Source: DASZTU01 sp035547675
GTDB taxonomy: Bacteria; Pseudomonadota; Alphaproteobacteria; Rhizobiales; Devosiaceae
Assembly: GCA_035547675.1 (NCBI GenBank)
Contig: DASZUI010000009.1
Coordinates: forward strand, 1-52,662
Direction: 5' to 3'
DNA length: 52,662 nt
The notes below the pieces were generated by a model. The model had not been told where the DNA came from and did no database searches. It saw only the letters and a list, made by a program, of their open reading frames with translations. Both the position numbers and the translations under genes were made by a program. Of this stretch, positions 45,885 to 52,662 are shown in pieces (position 1 is the stretch's first letter; each line of letters starts with the position of its first letter).

Positions 45885-47013
45885 ATGAAAGCCGAAACCG
45901 AAAAGTCCATCGCCGAAATCGAGCAGGTGCTGAGCCTGCTGAGGAGGCATCTTTGACTGGGATACAGCCGAACTGCGCCTCGATGCGCTGACAGCCCAGT
46001 CCGAATCCCCCGATCTCTGGAACGACCCCGAGAAAGCGCGCGAGGTGATGCGCCAGCGCGACGAACTCGACGCGGCCATCAAGCACGTCAAGCAGTTCGA
46101 AAACGGCATTCGCGATAACCGCGAGCTCATCGAAATGGGCGAGGCGGAGGGCGATGAAGAGGTCGTCAAGGATGCCGAGCGGGCGATCCGCGAGCTGGAA
46201 GCGCAGGCGCGGCGCGTGCAGATCGAAACGCTGCTGTCTGGCGAGGCGGACGGCAATGACTGCTACGTCGAAATCCATGCCGGCGCCGGCGGCACGGAGA
46301 GCCAGGACTGGGCCAACATGCTGCTGCGCATGTATACGCGCTGGGCGGAGCGGCGAAAGTTCAAGGTCGAGGTCATGGAGGTCCATGACGGCGAAGAAGC
46401 CGGCATCAAGTCTGCGACCATCCAGGTCAAGGGCCACAACGCCTATGGCTGGCTCAAGACCGAGAGCGGCGTGCACCGGCTGGTCCGCATCTCGCCCTAT
46501 GACAGCGCGGCGCGGCGGCATACGAGTTTCTCGAGCGCCTGGGTCTATCCCGTGGTCGACGAGTCCATCGATATCCAGATCAACGAGTCCGACCTCAAGG
46601 TGGATACCTATCGGTCTTCGGGGGCCGGCGGGCAGCATGTGAACACCACGGATTCGGCCATCCGCATCACCCATGTGCCGACCGGCATCGTCGTCGCCTG
46701 CCAGGCCGAGCGCAGCCAGCACAAGAACCGCGCCACGGCCATGCAGATGCTCAAGGCGCGGCTCTACGAGCAGGAGCTGGAAAAGCGCGAGGCAGCGGCC
46801 AATGCCGAGGCGGCGGCGAAGTCCGACATCGGCTGGGGTCACCAGATCCGGTCCTATGTGCTGCAGCCCTACCAGATGGTGAAGGACCTGAGGACCGGCA
46901 CTGAAACCTCCAACACCGCGGCGGTGCTGGACGGCGATCTCGACCCGTTTATGGAAGCGGCCCTGGCGCAACGCGTGCAGGGCTATGCCGACACCGTGCA
47001 GGATATCGAATAA
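45885..47013 (+). CDS. prfB: Peptide chain release factor 2, made by programmed +1 frameshift
   Basis: RF2 (about 375 residues after frameshift) ends translation at TGA and TAA. ATG 45885 opens a 23-codon frame ending at TGA 45954-45956; skipping one base continues in the long frame to TAA 47011-47013. The protein has GAGGQHVN, the catalytic GGQ motif, and ISPYDSAARRH, where the stop-recognition tripeptide is SPY in place of the common SPF. A shorter reading from ATG 46045 would miss about 54 residues and is not the real start. Copy of its last 72 bases occurs again downstream (47186-47257). Confidence 0.95.
45942..45957 (+). promoter_or_regulatory. prfB programmed +1 frameshift site
   Basis: The order is AGGAGG, CAT, CTT, TGA, C: an SD-like hexamer three bases before the CTT slippery codon and the in-frame TGA stop, the same arrangement as AGGGGG-TAT-CTT-TGA-C in E. 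coli. It lets RF2 regulate its own level: low RF2 slows reading of TGA and raises frameshifting. Confidence 0.92.
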
Positions 47014-47034
47014 GGCTGAGGCCGAGCGCGTTGC

Positions 47035-47123
47035 TGGATTCCGGCCTTCGCCGGAATGACGTCGGGGTTGCGGGCAGGGCCATGCCAATTCCACCGGGTC
47101 ATTCCGGCGAAGGCTGGAATCCA
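47035..47123. repeat. Near-perfect intergenic inverted repeat
   Basis: Two 26-base arms (47035-47060 and 47098-47123) match at 25 of 26 positions around a 37-base centre. The sequence type, TGGATTCC-N-GCCTTCGCCGG and its complement, is a widely dispersed palindromic element of several proteobacteria. It lies between the prfB stop and the duplicated gene tails, and might have come in with, or after, the duplication. The arms also form internal small hairpins. Confidence 0.8.
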
Positions 47124-47140
47124 TTCATGTGCACTGCATC

Positions 47141-47257
47141 TTAGCCCAAATCTCCATCCTGCCCGCCATCCGTGACGGGCGCCGGCTCGACCCGTTCATG
47201 GAAGCGGCCCTGGCGCAGCGCGTGCAGGGCTATGCCGACACCGTGCAGGACATCGAA
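47141..47257. pseudogene. Duplicated tail fragments of the M23 gene and of prfB
   Basis: 47141-47182 (42 bases) is a copy of the M23 gene tail at 47265-47306 with one difference, and 47186-47257 (72 bases) is a copy of the prfB tail at 46939-47010 with three. All four differences are transitions at third codon positions that keep the protein unchanged. The prfB copy has lost its TAA stop (t, then ggctg), so neither fragment is a working gene. In order: prfB tail, inverted repeat, M23-tail copy, prfB-tail copy, M23 tail. A diverged relative of the region appears to have been joined in here. Confidence 0.85.
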
Positions 47258-47264
47258 TGGCTGG

Positions 47265-48533
47265 TTAGCCCAAATCCCCATCCTGCCCGCCATCCGTGAC
47301 GGGCGCAGGATTATCGTCCGCGGGCGCCGTCGGCGTCAGGAAGTGCGCCAGCCTTCGGCCGAGCGCCAGATAGGTGGTCGGGTCGACCGGCTGGTCGTTG
47401 CGCCGGACCTCGAAATGGAGATGCGGCCCGGTTGACCGGCCGGTCGAGCCGACGCGGCCGATGGGCGTGCCGGTGTGGACGACGTCTCCCTCCCTGGCGA
47501 TGAAGGCGGAGAGGTGGCCATAGCGGGTGACGAGGCCGCCGCCATGGTCGATGTCGATGACGTTGCCGTAGCCATTGATCTGGCCGACATAGATTACCTT
47601 GCCGTCGCCGGCCGCCATGACGTCGGTCCCCGACGGCCAGGGCAGGTCGATGCCGGGGTGGAAGGCCTGCCGGCCGGTGAAGGGATCGGTGCGGTTGCCG
47701 AAGCCGGAGCTCATGCGCAGGGGACCCGCGACCGGCATATGGACCGGCGCGGCGGCAATGGCCTGCCGGGCATCCTTCAGGCGCGTCAGCGCCGTGCCGA
47801 CCGCATTGGCTTCGTCGACTAGATTTTCGGCGTCGGGCATGTTCGGCTGCGGCGGCAGCTCCGGGCCGCCCATGGCGCTGCCGGCGTCGGTGGCGCTGAC
47901 GGGGAGCGCCGGCTTGATGCCGGCCTGCTTCAGCGAATCAAGGATCTGCTCGGTCGAGGAATTGGCTTCGGCCGACAGCGCCGCCAGCGCCTCGCGCGAG
48001 TCATCCATCATGGCGCGAACCTGATGGCCGGCCTGTTCCACGGCGGCTTCCCCGGCGTCGGCCGTCTTGAGGGTAACGCTCGCCGGAAGCGGGGCGATTT
48101 CCGCCGAGTTGGCGGCCGGCGCGTCCTTGTCGGCCGGCGTCGCCGGCGGGATCGGGCCGATGCCGAGTTCGGCCGCCTTTTCGGCGAGCGCCTTCACATA
48201 TTGGTGCTGTTCCGCGAGCACTTCCTGCTGTTGCGCCAGTTCCTGCAATTGCAGGTTGAGGTCGCCGGCGCGGGCATATTGGCGCGAGTGCAGCCGGTCG
48301 ACCTCGAGACGAAGCTCGGCCAGCCGGTCGTCATAGGCGGCGATCAGGCTCGCCGTGCGGCCATTGATGAGCGCTGCGATATCGGGGGTCATCAGCAGGG
48401 CGAGAGCGGTCGCGACATTGGTAGCGAACAGACCCGCAAAGACCAGGTAGAAGAGGCGGCGCGATACCGTTGGCACCGGCCGACGCGGCTTGTCCGGCTT
48501 GCCGGGCCGGGTCGCGAAAAGCTTCTGCCGCAT
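47265..48533 (-). CDS. M23-family (LytM) peptidoglycan endopeptidase with coiled coil
   Basis: A 422-residue inner-membrane-anchored protein. A basic N-terminus (MRQKLFATRPGKPDKPRR) is followed by one membrane span (LFYLVFAGLFATNVATAL), a coiled coil (AAYDDRLAELRLEVDRLHSR, about 65-110), a low-complexity linker, and the M23 domain from about residue 275 with FHPGIDLPWPSGTDV (His and Asp zinc ligands) and THLHFE-like GPHLHFEVRRND. The zinc site is intact, so it may cut peptide cross-links, unlike degenerate EnvC-type relatives. ATG 48533 follows GGGGACG; GTG 48545 four codons earlier is an alternative. It is convergent with prfB, with the duplicated tails between. Confidence 0.93.
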   Translation of the reverse strand: MRQKLFATRPGKPDKPRRPVPTVSRRLFYLVFAGLFATNVATALALLMTPDIAALINGRTASLIAAYDDRLAELRLEVDRLHSRQYARAGDLNLQLQELAQQQEVLAEQHQYVKALAEKAAELGIGPIPPATPADKDAPAANSAEIAPLPASVTLKTADAGEAAVEQAGHQVRAMMDDSREALAALSAEANSSTEQILDSLKQAGIKPALPVSATDAGSAMGGPELPPQPNMPDAENLVDEANAVGTALTRLKDARQAIAAAPVHMPVAGPLRMSSGFGNRTDPFTGRQAFHPGIDLPWPSGTDVMAAGDGKVIYVGQINGYGNVIDIDHGGGLVTRYGHLSAFIAREGDVVHTGTPIGRVGSTGRSTGPHLHFEVRRNDQPVDPTTYLALGRRLAHFLTPTAPADDNPAPVTDGGQDGDLG

Positions 48534-48622
48534 CGTCGTCCCCACACGCGAATGTACTGCCGCAATAATGGGGCGTTAAGGTTAACAAACGGGAAGGGCC
48601 GCTCCCGAGGGCTCGCGGCGGG

Positions 48623-49096
48623 TCAGGCGGAGAGGGCCCTTGCCGCGTCCAGCACCTTCTCCGCATGACCCTTGATCCGGGTGACGCGCCATTGAGCTGC
48701 GATCGTGCCGTCGGGTCCGATCAGGAAGGTCGAGCGGATGAGGCCGACAAGGTGATGGCCGAAGGTGACCTTGGGCCCCCAGACGCCATAGGCGTCGATC
48801 GCCAGATGGGCGGGGTCGGCAAGGAGGATCGTTTCGAGACCATATTTGTCGCGGAAGCGGCAGTGCTTTTCGACACTGTCCTCGGAGATGCCGGCCACGG
48901 TCACGCCGAGCCGTTGAAATTCCGGCAGGAGCGCGGAAAACTGCTGGCTTTCGATCGTACACCCTTCGGTATCGTCCTCGGCGTAGAAGTAGAGGACGAC
49001 CGGATGGCCGAGATGGGCGGAGAGGCGGAAGATGGAGCCGTCGGCGGCGGGCAGTTCGAAATCGGGCGCCTTATGGCCTTGGTCGGGCTTGGGCAT
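48623..49096 (-). CDS. bcp: Thiol peroxidase / bacterioferritin comigratory protein (Bcp) peroxiredoxin
   Basis: A 157-residue peroxiredoxin that reduces hydrogen and organic peroxides. The peroxidatic cysteine is Cys46 in EDDTEGCTIES, in place of the common T-P-G-C. The resolving cysteine of E. coli-type Bcp (five residues later) is missing: residue 51 is Gln. A second cysteine, Cys79 (VEKHCRFRD), might play that role or the enzyme may be 1-Cys. The C-terminal part has STFLIGPDGTIAAQWR as usual. ATG 49096 is the only good start. It lies downstream of no promoter I can name and is divergent from the AsmA-like gene. Confidence 0.93.
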   Translation of the reverse strand: MPKPDQGHKAPDFELPAADGSIFRLSAHLGHPVVLYFYAEDDTEGCTIESQQFSALLPEFQRLGVTVAGISEDSVEKHCRFRDKYGLETILLADPAHLAIDAYGVWGPKVTFGHHLVGLIRSTFLIGPDGTIAAQWRVTRIKGHAEKVLDAARALSA

Positions 49097-49246
49097 TGTT
49101 CCGTGTCCGGTTCCGGGCGGCCGCGCGAGCGTTTTCAGGATGTTAGTGCCATATTCCAGCCGGTATCATTGGGCAAGAGACGCCCGGCCGGCCGATTCTC
49201 CGTCAGCGTTGCCAGTATGAGGCCTATTCCTGTTGAACGGTAGCCA

Positions 49247-52200
49247 GTGAAACCCACGCCCCCGCCGAATCGATCCGTCCTCCGGCGCCTGCGTGTGGGC
49301 CGGACCGGGCGCATCCTGCTCGGCCTCCTGTGCGTCCTGCTGGCGCCGCTGCTTGCGCTCTACATCACGTTACTGTTTACGCCCATCCCGCTGCCTTTCC
49401 TGCGCGGGCAGGTGCAGAACGCCGTGACGGCGTGGCTGTCGCCCGATTCCAAGCTGGAACTGGGCGACATGGCGCTGGCGGTCGAGGGCGGCACCTGGCC
49501 GGTGCTGCAGTTCAGCCCGGTTTCCTTTACCGACGCCAAGACCGGCGGGCGCATCCAGATGAAGGCGCTCGATGTCGGGTTTTCTCCGCTGCGCGTCCTG
49601 ATCGGCCAGCCCGGTGCGGCGATCACCATGGTGGCGCCTCACCTGCAGGTCAATCAGGACCTGCTGGGACCGCGCCTCGCCAATTTCGAGTTCGTGCCGG
49701 GCGCCAATGGCGGACCGTCCACCGTCAGGGTCATGGCGGGGAAGGACAATTTCCCTTCGGTCGGCATTTCGGCCGGCGGCGTGTCGGTGAAAGGAAGCCT
49801 TCCAAACGGCACAACGCCGGGCGTGCGGTCCGACAATGACTGGCTGATCTACAACATGGAGGCGGCCGAGCAGAGCCTCGGCCAGATCGTCACCCAGGCC
49901 GAGCAGGGCCGCTTTTCGCGCCTCATCGTCCGTGATGGCGTCATGGAGATGAATGATGCGGTCTATGGCGTGCTGCGCCAGTTCACCGGCATCGATCTCG
50001 ACGTTTCGCCGGGCATCGACGGCAAGCGCTCCTCGGGCAAGTTCTCCGCCAATTTTGCCGGCCAGACCATGCGCGGCGAGGTGGCGCGGGAGGTGGCCGA
50101 TGACGGCACGGTAAAGCTCTCGGCGGATATCTCCAATATCGACTTCTCCTCATTCATGCCCTTCATCAACGATCCCGACAGCGTCATGGGCATTGTGGGG
50201 ACGGGCCAGCTCTCGATCGATGTCGATTTCGACGGCAAGACGGGCAGGGTCGAGGACGGCGTATTCCACACCGATCTCACCGGCATGGACCTGAGGATCA
50301 ATGGCGACCGCTTTCCCATAGCCAGCAGCATCGCGGCCATCAACTGGGAGCCGAAAAGCGGCCAGTTCAAGCTCGATGACGCCGAGCTCAAGATCGGCGA
50401 CAGCTCGGCGACTATCTCGGGTATTTTCGTTCTCGGGCTCGACGACCATTATGGACCGACGGCGGGCGTGTCGATCACGGCGAAGGATGTGGCGCTACAG
50501 CCCGGCGACATGGATGCGCCGGCCGTCAATTTCGACAAGGTGACGTTTTCCGGCTGGTCGGCGCCGCTTTATGGCGCGCTCGGCATCGATAGTCTCGAGG
50601 CCACCAAGCCTGGCGTGGAGGTCAAGACCCAGGGCCGCATCGACATGCTGCAGAAGGGGTTGGGCTTCGACCTGCATGTGACAGGGTCCGGGGCAAGCGC
50701 CGACGACGTGAAGCGGCTCTGGCCCTATTTCCTCTCCACCGAAAGCCGCAGCTGGTTCGTCAAGAACGTCAAGACGGGCAAGGTGGAGAGTGCGGATCTG
50801 CACTTCGCCTTTCCCGTCGGCACGCTGTCCACCAAGGGCGAGGACAAGCCGGTGCCGCCCAACGCCATATCCATCGACATGGTGAGCAGCGGGGTAACCG
50901 TGGCGGCGCTCGATACGGCGCCGCCGGTCGCCATCGACGGCAAGACGCGCCTGCAGGTGCGCGACAGCAAGCTTACGGTGTCGGGCGATGGCGCCGAGGT
51001 GCCGACCGACGCCGGCCCGATCCAGCTGGCGACGCCCGCCGTGGTGATCGACAGCAGCGATCCGGCCCAGCGCGTGCTGGAGCTGTCGGGCCAGGTGAAG
51101 AGCGGGATTCCGTCGCTGGTGGCGCTGGTGAAAGCGCAGCAGCCGCAGGCTCTCGACAATGCCAAGCTGCCGCTCGACGTCACCGGGCTTGCCGGCAATG
51201 CCGACGTGAACCTCGTCTCGACCATTACGCTCGACCGGCAGGGCGGGCTCAAGAATTTCGATTATGCGCTCAACGGATCGGTCGCCAATTTCGCCAGCAC
51301 GGCGCCGATCGACGGCCATGCGGTGAAGGACGGGCAGATTTCCTTCACCGCCTCGCAGAAGGGCTACCAGGCCAATGGCAAGGCCAATATCGACGGCTTC
51401 GCGGCGGACCTGCAGATCGACGGCACGCCGGATGGCCAGCCGAACCTGCTGCTGAGCTCGACGCTCGATGTCAAGGACCTCAAGGGCATGGGGTTCGATG
51501 CGACCAATTTCCTCTCGGGGCAGGTGCGTTTCGCGGCGCGGCCCATGCCGGACGGCACCATACAGATGGATGTCGACGTGAAGGACGCGGCGCTCGACAT
51601 CAAGGACCTCGGCATCCGGAAGGAAAAGGGCGTCCCGGGCAGCCTGCAAGCCGCCGTCAAGCAGAATGGCGATTTGACCGAACTCAGCCAGATCAAGCTC
51701 GCCTTCGGCGATGTCGATCTCGAGGGCAGCCTGCAGTTCGACAATAAGAAGGGCCTGCAATCGGCCGATTTCTCGACCTTTGCCCTCAGTCCGGGGGACA
51801 AGGCACAGGCGTCGCTGACACCCATCAAGGACGGCTATGCGCTACAGCTGCATGGCGAGCAGCTCGACCTCAAGCCGATGCTGCAGCATTTCTTCGGCCT
51901 CGGCGGCGGCACGGGCGGCCCGCAGGCGTCGCAGATCAGCCAGACGATCGCGCTCAACCTAGACCTCAAGCGCGTGCTCGGCTTCTACAAGACGACCGCG
52001 TTCAACATGCAGCTTCAGCTGCAGCTCAAGGGCTCGGACATCCAGAAGGCGAGCTTGCAGACGCAGTTCGGCGACGGCAAGCGCGTTTCGGTGACGACGA
52101 ACCCCACGCCCGACGGGAAGGTCCTGTCGCTGGCCTTCAACGACCTCGGGACGCTATTGCGCTTCGGCGGCATCTACCCTCGGATCGAGGGGGGCGAGGG

Positions 52201-52662
52201 GAGCCTCGTCATGACCAGCGCCAAAGGGCAGGACGGCGACCACGGCACCTTCGATGTCCACAATTTCGCGCTGGTGAACGAGGACAATGCGGCGCAGATC
52301 CTCGATTCCCATGCGGATTCGCGCCAGCTCATCGCCAAGGAAAACAAGCTCACCTTCAACAGCGGGCATGTCGATTTCATCCGCAGCTCCGACCGTGTGG
52401 AACTCAGCAATGGCGTGCTGACCGGCGACACCGTGGGCGGCACCATGCACGGCTTCATCTATACCGACCGCCGTCAATATGACCTCGTCGGCACCTATGT
52501 GCCGCTGTTCGGGCTCAACAACATCTTCCAGAAGCTGCCGATCTTCGGGCCGCTGATCGGCGGACGGGAAGGCGAGGGGCTGATCGGGGTGACCTTCGCG
52601 GTGCGCGGCAGCCTCGACAAGCCGACCTTCCAGATCAACCCGGCCTCCCTGCTGGTGCCGGG
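49247..52662 (+). CDS. AsmA/YhdP-like large envelope protein, C-terminus beyond window
   Basis: The frame opens at GTG 49247, just after an in-frame TAG at 49241, and stays open to the window end (at least 1138 residues). One membrane span near residues 22-44 (ILLGLLCVLLAPLLALYITLL is the region) anchors it in the inner membrane; the rest is a very long beta-rich repeat protein with segments such as DGVFHTDLTGMDLRING, GLQSADFSTFALSPGD and GLIGVTFAVRGSLDKPTFQINP. The last is a mark of the AsmA-like C-terminal domain of YhdP/TamB-type proteins, which carry phospholipids between inner and outer membranes. The GTG start has a weak site and is not firm. The stop is not seen. Confidence 0.88.
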   Translation, partial: MKPTPPPNRSVLRRLRVGRTGRILLGLLCVLLAPLLALYITLLFTPIPLPFLRGQVQNAVTAWLSPDSKLELGDMALAVEGGTWPVLQFSPVSFTDAKTGGRIQMKALDVGFSPLRVLIGQPGAAITMVAPHLQVNQDLLGPRLANFEFVPGANGGPSTVRVMAGKDNFPSVGISAGGVSVKGSLPNGTTPGVRSDNDWLIYNMEAAEQSLGQIVTQAEQGRFSRLIVRDGVMEMNDAVYGVLRQFTGIDLDVSPGIDGKRSSGKFSANFAGQTMRGEVAREVADDGTVKLSADISNIDFSSFMPFINDPDSVMGIVGTGQLSIDVDFDGKTGRVEDGVFHTDLTGMDLRINGDRFPIASSIAAINWEPKSGQFKLDDAELKIGDSSATISGIFVLGLDDHYGPTAGVSITAKDVALQPGDMDAPAVNFDKVTFSGWSAPLYGALGIDSLEATKPGVEVKTQGRIDMLQKGLGFDLHVTGSGASADDVKRLWPYFLSTESRSWFVKNVKTGKVESADLHFAFPVGTLSTKGEDKPVPPNAISIDMVSSGVTVAALDTAPPVAIDGKTRLQVRDSKLTVSGDGAEVPTDAGPIQLATPAVVIDSSDPAQRVLELSGQVKSGIPSLVALVKAQQPQALDNAKLPLDVTGLAGNADVNLVSTITLDRQGGLKNFDYALNGSVANFASTAPIDGHAVKDGQISFTASQKGYQANGKANIDGFAADLQIDGTPDGQPNLLLSSTLDVKDLKGMGFDATNFLSGQVRFAARPMPDGTIQMDVDVKDAALDIKDLGIRKEKGVPGSLQAAVKQNGDLTELSQIKLAFGDVDLEGSLQFDNKKGLQSADFSTFALSPGDKAQASLTPIKDGYALQLHGEQLDLKPMLQHFFGLGGGTGGPQASQISQTIALNLDLKRVLGFYKTTAFNMQLQLQLKGSDIQKASLQTQFGDGKRVSVTTNPTPDGKVLSLAFNDLGTLLRFGGIYPRIEGGEGSLVMTSAKGQDGDHGTFDVHNFALVNEDNAAQILDSHADSRQLIAKENKLTFNSGHVDFIRSSDRVELSNGVLTGDTVGGTMHGFIYTDRRQYDLVGTYVPLFGLNNIFQKLPIFGPLIGGREGEGLIGVTFAVRGSLDKPTFQINPASLLVP

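Noticed and set aside
47172..47435. An 87-codon open frame across the duplicated tails
   Set aside because: It reads the copied prfB tail out of frame and runs into antisense of the M23 gene, with no ribosome site or domain.

Overview
The window reads as chromosomal DNA of an alphaproteobacterium, most likely order Hyphomicrobiales (Rhizobiales), perhaps a Devosia-like lineage. The reasons are the high G+C content with dense, tightly spaced genes, the order rlpA-dacC-tmk-holB-metG-tatD-MBL, several intergenic matches to the alphaproteobacterial general-stress (EcfG) promoter, a CtrA-like box before rlpA, and intergenic inverted repeats common in this class. The genus is inference. I see no phage, insertion sequence, CRISPR array, tRNA or rRNA, and no stretch over 300 bases without a gene or an assignable element.

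Region 1 (1-7.6 kb) looks peptide related. On the minus strand a GntR-type regulator, a family 5 solute-binding protein and an M24 peptidase (cut by the window edge) run as one unit. A DUF885 metallopeptidase diverges from it. An Lrp/AsnC regulator faces away from a stand-alone AceE-like transketolase. Region 2 (7.6-16.4 kb) has two small secreted Asn/Gly/Ser-rich proteins, two small very hydrophilic proteins, treY and treZ (trehalose from glycogen-type glucans), a hydroxypyruvate-isomerase-like protein and a GH13 alpha-glucosidase. Region 3 (16.5-21.7 kb) has a MurA with Asp in place of the catalytic Cys, convergent with an operon of PEBP protein, metallo-beta-lactamase-fold hydrolase, inorganic pyrophosphatase and a HAD phosphatase fused to a P-loop ATPase.

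Region 4 (21.8-34.1 kb) carries an RND efflux pair, a small secreted protein, an autotransporter, an AraC regulator, a stress-type SDR plus flavodoxin-like reductase operon, a PRC-barrel/DUF4142 exported protein and a DUF1345 membrane protein. Region 5 (34.1-38.4 kb) is metH, with a 4-nt overlapping downstream gene that looks like a CobW/COG0523 protein without its P-loop, and an AT-rich palindrome upstream. Region 6 (38.4-52.7 kb) is housekeeping: rlpA, dacC, tmk, holB, metG, tatD, an MBL hydrolase, prfB with its programmed +1 frameshift, an M23 peptidase, a Bcp peroxiredoxin and a large AsmA-like protein that runs off the window.

Three things stand out. Five intergenic GGAAC-N16/17-NGTT-like sites, one of them weak, precede treZ, small hydrophilic or secreted proteins, the SDR operon and the DUF4142 gene, which suggests a local general-stress cluster. 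The tails of prfB and of the convergent M23 gene are present twice, and all four differences between copies are synonymous transitions. Finally, the metH-coupled P-loop-less CobW-like protein and the Asp-type MurA are unusual variants of known families.
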